Shown here piece after piece: positions 60,443 to 64,000 of a stretch of DNA of 64,000 nucleotides. Position numbers and translations under genes: made by a program. The first letter of the stretch is position 1; each line of letters begins with the position of its first letter. The notes under the pieces are model-generated. The model saw nothing but the letters and a program-made list of their open reading frames with translations. It was not told the DNA's origin and did not search any database. Origin of the DNA: Chachezhania sediminis (GTDB lineage: Bacteria; Pseudomonadota; Alphaproteobacteria; Rhodobacterales; Rhodobacteraceae); the NCBI RefSeq assembly GCF_009765275.1, contig NZ_VOPH01000001.1, forward strand, positions 558,001 to 622,000, written 5' to 3'.

Positions 60443-61579
60443 ATGGCTAACGGCACCATCGTTCTGTACGGCATCGATTTCGTCGATGGCGCCAGCGTCG
60501 GAACCAATTCCTCGGCTGGCACGAACGGTGCCGGGACCGCCACGATCAGCGGCGGAAATCAGGTCTTCGAAAGCGACGACATCGTCGTGATCGACGTCAA
60601 GAAGGTGAACCAGCAGGGCGAGGTGACGGGCCAAAGCGGCATTACCGGCATCACGGTCTACAACTCGATGGACGACTACCGGAACGGGATCGCCAAGTAC
60701 ACCTATACCCCGATGAACCCCGGTCAGACGGCCTCGATCCAGTCCGACGTCAGCGGCGAGGGCGACGGATACCTGCGCTTCAACTCGAACGTGCTGGTCC
60801 CGCGCGATGGCGGGCCGTACCTGAACAATTCGATCATCGCCCCGGGGACCGATCTGGGCGTCGCGTCGAAACAGCCCGGCGGGCTGACGATGAACCGGTA
60901 TCAGGACTTCGACTTCAACCAGGACGGCGTCATCGATCCCAACCCGATCGAACAGGGCGACACGCTGTTCTATGCCGGCGACTACACACCCTACAGCGCG
61001 CCGATCTGCTTTGCGCGCAGTACCCGCATCCGCACGCCCCGGGGCGAACGCCGGATCGAGGATCTGCGCCCCGGCGATCTGGTATCGACCCTGGACAACG
61101 GCGACCAGCCGGTCCGCTGGATCGGCCGTTGCACCACGGCGGCTAGGGGCGACGTCGCCCCGATCTGCTTTGCCCCCGGCGCCATCGGCAACACCCGTGA
61201 ACTGCGCCTGTCGCCCAATCACCGCCTGCTGGTCCGCGGCAGCGCGGTCGAGTTCCTGTTCGCCGAGCCCGAGATGTTGGTTCCTGCCAAGTTCCTTGTG
61301 AACGGCACCGATATCGTCCAGCGGCAGGGCGGTATCGTCACCTACCTGCACCTGATGTTCGACCGGCACGAGATCCTTTGGGCCGAAGGCGTGCTGTCGG
61401 AAAGCCTGTTCAGCGAAGCCTCGGCCGAAGATGCGAACGCGGTGGCCACGCTGGACGAAAATCGCGCCCTGCAGCCGGGCTTCGAAGCCGCGGCAGAGCG
61501 GATCCAGACCGCCCGCCCCTGCCTGCGTCGGCACGAAGCCCTGGTGCTGTGCAATGCCGGCCGGTGGCAGGCCACCTGA
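60443..61579 (+). CDS. Hint-domain protein with EF-hand-like loop
   Basis: A 378-residue protein. The first 188 residues are Gly/Asn/Asp-rich and carry a calcium-loop-like DFNQDGVID (157-165). A Hint (hedgehog/intein) domain starts at C189 in PICFARSTRIRTPRGERRIE, continues LRPGDLVSTLDNGDQPVRWIG, and has the conserved LSPNHRLLV. Hint domains cleave at the Cys. No signal peptide is visible, so export may use a type I route. The family is common in roseobacters; substrate and role are unknown. Confidence 0.85.
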   Translation: MANGTIVLYGIDFVDGASVGTNSSAGTNGAGTATISGGNQVFESDDIVVIDVKKVNQQGEVTGQSGITGITVYNSMDDYRNGIAKYTYTPMNPGQTASIQSDVSGEGDGYLRFNSNVLVPRDGGPYLNNSIIAPGTDLGVASKQPGGLTMNRYQDFDFNQDGVIDPNPIEQGDTLFYAGDYTPYSAPICFARSTRIRTPRGERRIEDLRPGDLVSTLDNGDQPVRWIGRCTTAARGDVAPICFAPGAIGNTRELRLSPNHRLLVRGSAVEFLFAEPEMLVPAKFLVNGTDIVQRQGGIVTYLHLMFDRHEILWAEGVLSESLFSEASAEDANAVATLDENRALQPGFEAAAERIQTARPCLRRHEALVLCNAGRWQAT

Positions 61580-61591
61580 CGGTCGGCGCGT

Positions 61592-62050
61592 TCACCCCAG
61601 GGGGCCGAGCCTCCGTTCCTCGCTCAGGACGACATTCGCGTCGACTTCTCCGGCGCCCGGCAGCGCCATGATCCGCCGCCGCAGGACGCGTTCGAAATCC
61701 GACAGGTCCCGCGCCACGACCCGCAGGCGATAGTCATAGACGCCAAGGACGTGTTCGACCGTCTGCACTTCCGGAATGGCGCTGACGGCGCGTTCGAAAT
61801 CCTCAAGGTTCACGTGCCCCTTGCGGGCCAGCTTGATCCCCAGGAAGACCGTCACGCCAAAGCCCAGCCGCGCCGCGTCCAGCCGCACCCGGCGGCCGCG
61901 CAGCACCCCGGCCTCGGTCAGGCGCTTGATCCGCCGCCAGGTCGCAGGCTGGGACAGGCCCAGTGTCCGGCCCAGGGCCCCCGCGCTCTGACTTGCATCG
62001 CGGGCCAGCGACCGCAGGATCTGCCGGTCGATATCGTCCAGTTCGATCAC
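61592..62050 (-). CDS. Lrp/AsnC-family regulator (second of pair)
   Basis: A 152-residue Lrp-type protein: HTH LDDIDRQILRSLARDASQSA to LSQPATWRRIKRLTEAGV, then RAM domain VEHVLGVYDYRLRVVARDL. Its start overlaps the previous lrp-type stop (ATGA). Two paralogues in one operon can form mixed oligomers. They are divergent from ilvC. Confidence 0.9.
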   Translation of the reverse strand: MIELDDIDRQILRSLARDASQSAGALGRTLGLSQPATWRRIKRLTEAGVLRGRRVRLDAARLGFGVTVFLGIKLARKGHVNLEDFERAVSAIPEVQTVEHVLGVYDYRLRVVARDLSDFERVLRRRIMALPGAGEVDANVVLSEERRLGPLG

Positions 62051-62502
62051 AGCGGCAGCCTTTCCTCGTTCTTCACCTGCGCGATGTGCAGCAGCGTGTC
62101 GATGTCGGCGATATGGGGCAGCGTCAGGATCCGTTCGCGGTAGAGCGACAAGTAATGGCCCATGTCCCGCGCGATCAGCAGGATCCGGACGTCGACCCGG
62201 CCCGCGAAGGTCTGAAGCTCCAGCACTTCCGGGATCGGGCGGGCGGCGTCCAGGAAATCCTCGAAGGCGCGCGGCTGGGTCTTGTCCAATGTGACCCTCA
62301 TCGACACCATGACCTCGTAGCCCAGTGCACGCCAGTCGATCACGGCTTCCAGCGGACCCACGACACCGTCGCGCCTCATCCGGTCCAGCCGCCGCGCCCA
62401 GGTGGCGGACGTCACCCCGGCCCGCGCCGCCAGGTCCGCGGCGGGCGCATCGGGTTCGGCCTGATACTGGCGAAGTATGCGCCTGTCGGTGTCGTCAAGC
62501 AT
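62047..62502 (-). CDS. Lrp/AsnC-family regulator (first of pair), divergent from ilvC
   Basis: A 151-residue Lrp-type protein: HTH LDDTDRRILRQYQAEPDAPA to TSATWARRLDRMRRDGVV, then RAM domain with LQTFAGRVDVRILLIARDM. ATG at 62502 is chosen (GGA upstream). It faces ilvC across a 134-bp gap with an inverted repeat, so regulation of branched-chain synthesis is a reasonable inference. Confidence 0.88.
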   Translation of the reverse strand: MLDDTDRRILRQYQAEPDAPAADLAARAGVTSATWARRLDRMRRDGVVGPLEAVIDWRALGYEVMVSMRVTLDKTQPRAFEDFLDAARPIPEVLELQTFAGRVDVRILLIARDMGHYLSLYRERILTLPHIADIDTLLHIAQVKNEERLPL

Positions 62503-62532
62503 GAATATTCCGTTCTGCGGCACAACGACGAA

Positions 62533-62550
62533 TGAAATTCCCACATTTCA
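62533..62550. promoter_or_regulatory. Candidate operator between lrp-type pair and ilvC
   Basis: TGAAAT and ATTTCA are perfect 6-bp arms with spacer TCCCAC, located just upstream of the first lrp-type start. The A/T-rich arms suit Lrp-family binding. Not tested. Confidence 0.45.
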
Positions 62551-62576
62551 CGCAATCGTGGCGATTTCTGCGCTGA

Positions 62577-63659
<1,083 letters not shown>

Positions 63660-63669
63660 TCCACGCGAC

Positions 63670-63694
63670 GACCCCGGTGCATCGCACCGGGGTC
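63670..63694. terminator. Hairpin between ilvC and the edge gene
   Basis: GACCCCGGTGC and GCACCGGGGTC form a perfect 11-bp stem with loop ATC, 10 bases after ilvC. No T-run. It can serve both convergent genes. Confidence 0.65.
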
Positions 63695-63706
63695 ACCCGT
63701 CGGCCC

Positions 63707-64000
63707 TCAGTACCGGCCGATCATGACGTTCTTGACCTGTGCCAGCGCCTTGCCGGCGCTGTCCACCGCAACAAGGTCCACCGCATAGCGGTTCTTGCGC
63801 CCGCCGGAACAGGGCGGCAGGTAGCCCGGCGAAATGAACTTGCCCTTCGCCCGCGTGGGTTTGATCACGACAGCGCCGCCCGGCAGCTTGTCGGTCATGC
63901 CCGGAACCGGCTTCAGCTCCATCGTGGTCCCCTTCACCGGCCAGCCTATGGTGCCGTGACCGCCATTCTTCGACAGGGGCGAATAATCCTTGTCGTTGAA
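63707..64000 (-). CDS. Partial gene, possibly YbhB/PEBP-like protein (C-terminus)
   Basis: The last 97 residues of a gene entering from the right edge; no stop interrupts up to base 64000. The segment GGHGTIGWPV, then LPGGAVVIKPTRAKGKFISPGYLPPC and NRYAVDLVAVDSAGKAL recalls YbhB/YbcL PEBP-like proteins, but the typical catalytic pocket is outside the window. Identification is tentative. Confidence 0.45.
   Translation of the reverse strand, partial: FNDKDYSPLSKNGGHGTIGWPVKGTTMELKPVPGMTDKLPGGAVVIKPTRAKGKFISPGYLPPCSGGRKNRYAVDLVAVDSAGKALAQVKNVMIGRY

Overview
The window is a GC-rich chromosomal segment from an alphaproteobacterium. The gene content and motifs point to the Rhodobacterales (Rhodobacteraceae/Roseobacter lineage). 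Evidence: the cysG-DUF2849-cysI-cysH-DUF934 sulfur operon, a DksA with a single zinc-finger cysteine, hmu haem uptake with paired ExbD genes, a Hint-domain protein, an MshEN-GT2 glycosyltransferase preceded by a perfect CtrA box, and an intergenic repeat starting CTTCTTCGGTCTTCAAATA. There is one tRNA, no rRNA and no CRISPR array. The species cannot be named from the sequence alone.

Layout. 0-2.2 kb: a minus-strand operon with an eight-unit 21-residue repeat protein, an unrecognised helical protein and the start of a membrane transporter, then a regulatory gap with two perfect DnaA boxes. 2.2-4 kb: exonuclease III and polyphosphate kinase 2. 4.2-9.8 kb: a minus-strand block with a VWA protein, a small membrane protein, a DUF2927 lipoprotein, a GNAT, a MoxR ATPase and a secreted protein with a VHL-beta-like domain. 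10-14.7 kb: dksA, an FAD monooxygenase, an A-type Fe-S carrier, tpiA and a P450. 14.9-21.1 kb: an Lrp regulator divergent from the sulfate-assimilation operon and a ferredoxin-NADP reductase. 21.4-24.9 kb: XdhC, a molybdopterin-binding protein and CoxS and CoxM of a CO-dehydrogenase-like enzyme, with no large subunit. 25-25.7 kb: a phasin behind an FNR box, then a 176-bp MITE-like element. 25.7-35 kb: haem uptake, tonB-exbD-exbD-exbB-hypothetical-hmuR on the minus strand and hmuSTUV on the plus strand. 35-46 kb: infC (probably AUA start), MFS pump, opgD, M20 amidohydrolase, and a TetR-controlled RND pump. 46.3-47.1 kb: an eroded integration scar at tRNA-Leu(GAG). 47.3-55.1 kb: DsbA-like protein, lipB, a histidine-rich CDF transporter, HIT protein, ctaD, DUF2244, YqeY-like protein and carA. 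55.2-64 kb: the MshEN-GT2 glycosyltransferase, a GntR regulator, a HAD phosphatase, a UbiH-type hydroxylase, the Hint protein, two Lrp genes divergent from ilvC, and a partial gene at the edge.

Genes working together. The sulfur block converts PAPS/APS to sulfide using siroheme made by CysG, and the flavodoxin/ferredoxin reductase may supply electrons. The hmu block imports haem through an energised outer-membrane receptor and an ABC importer, and HmuS handles the haem inside the cell. The most unusual items are the repeat-protein operon (a possible multi-core precursor or repeat scaffold with a dedicated exporter), the missing coxL, an ExbD paralogue that has lost the membrane Asp, the MshEN-GT2 fusion under a CtrA box, a five-tract G-quadruplex motif, and the integration scar.
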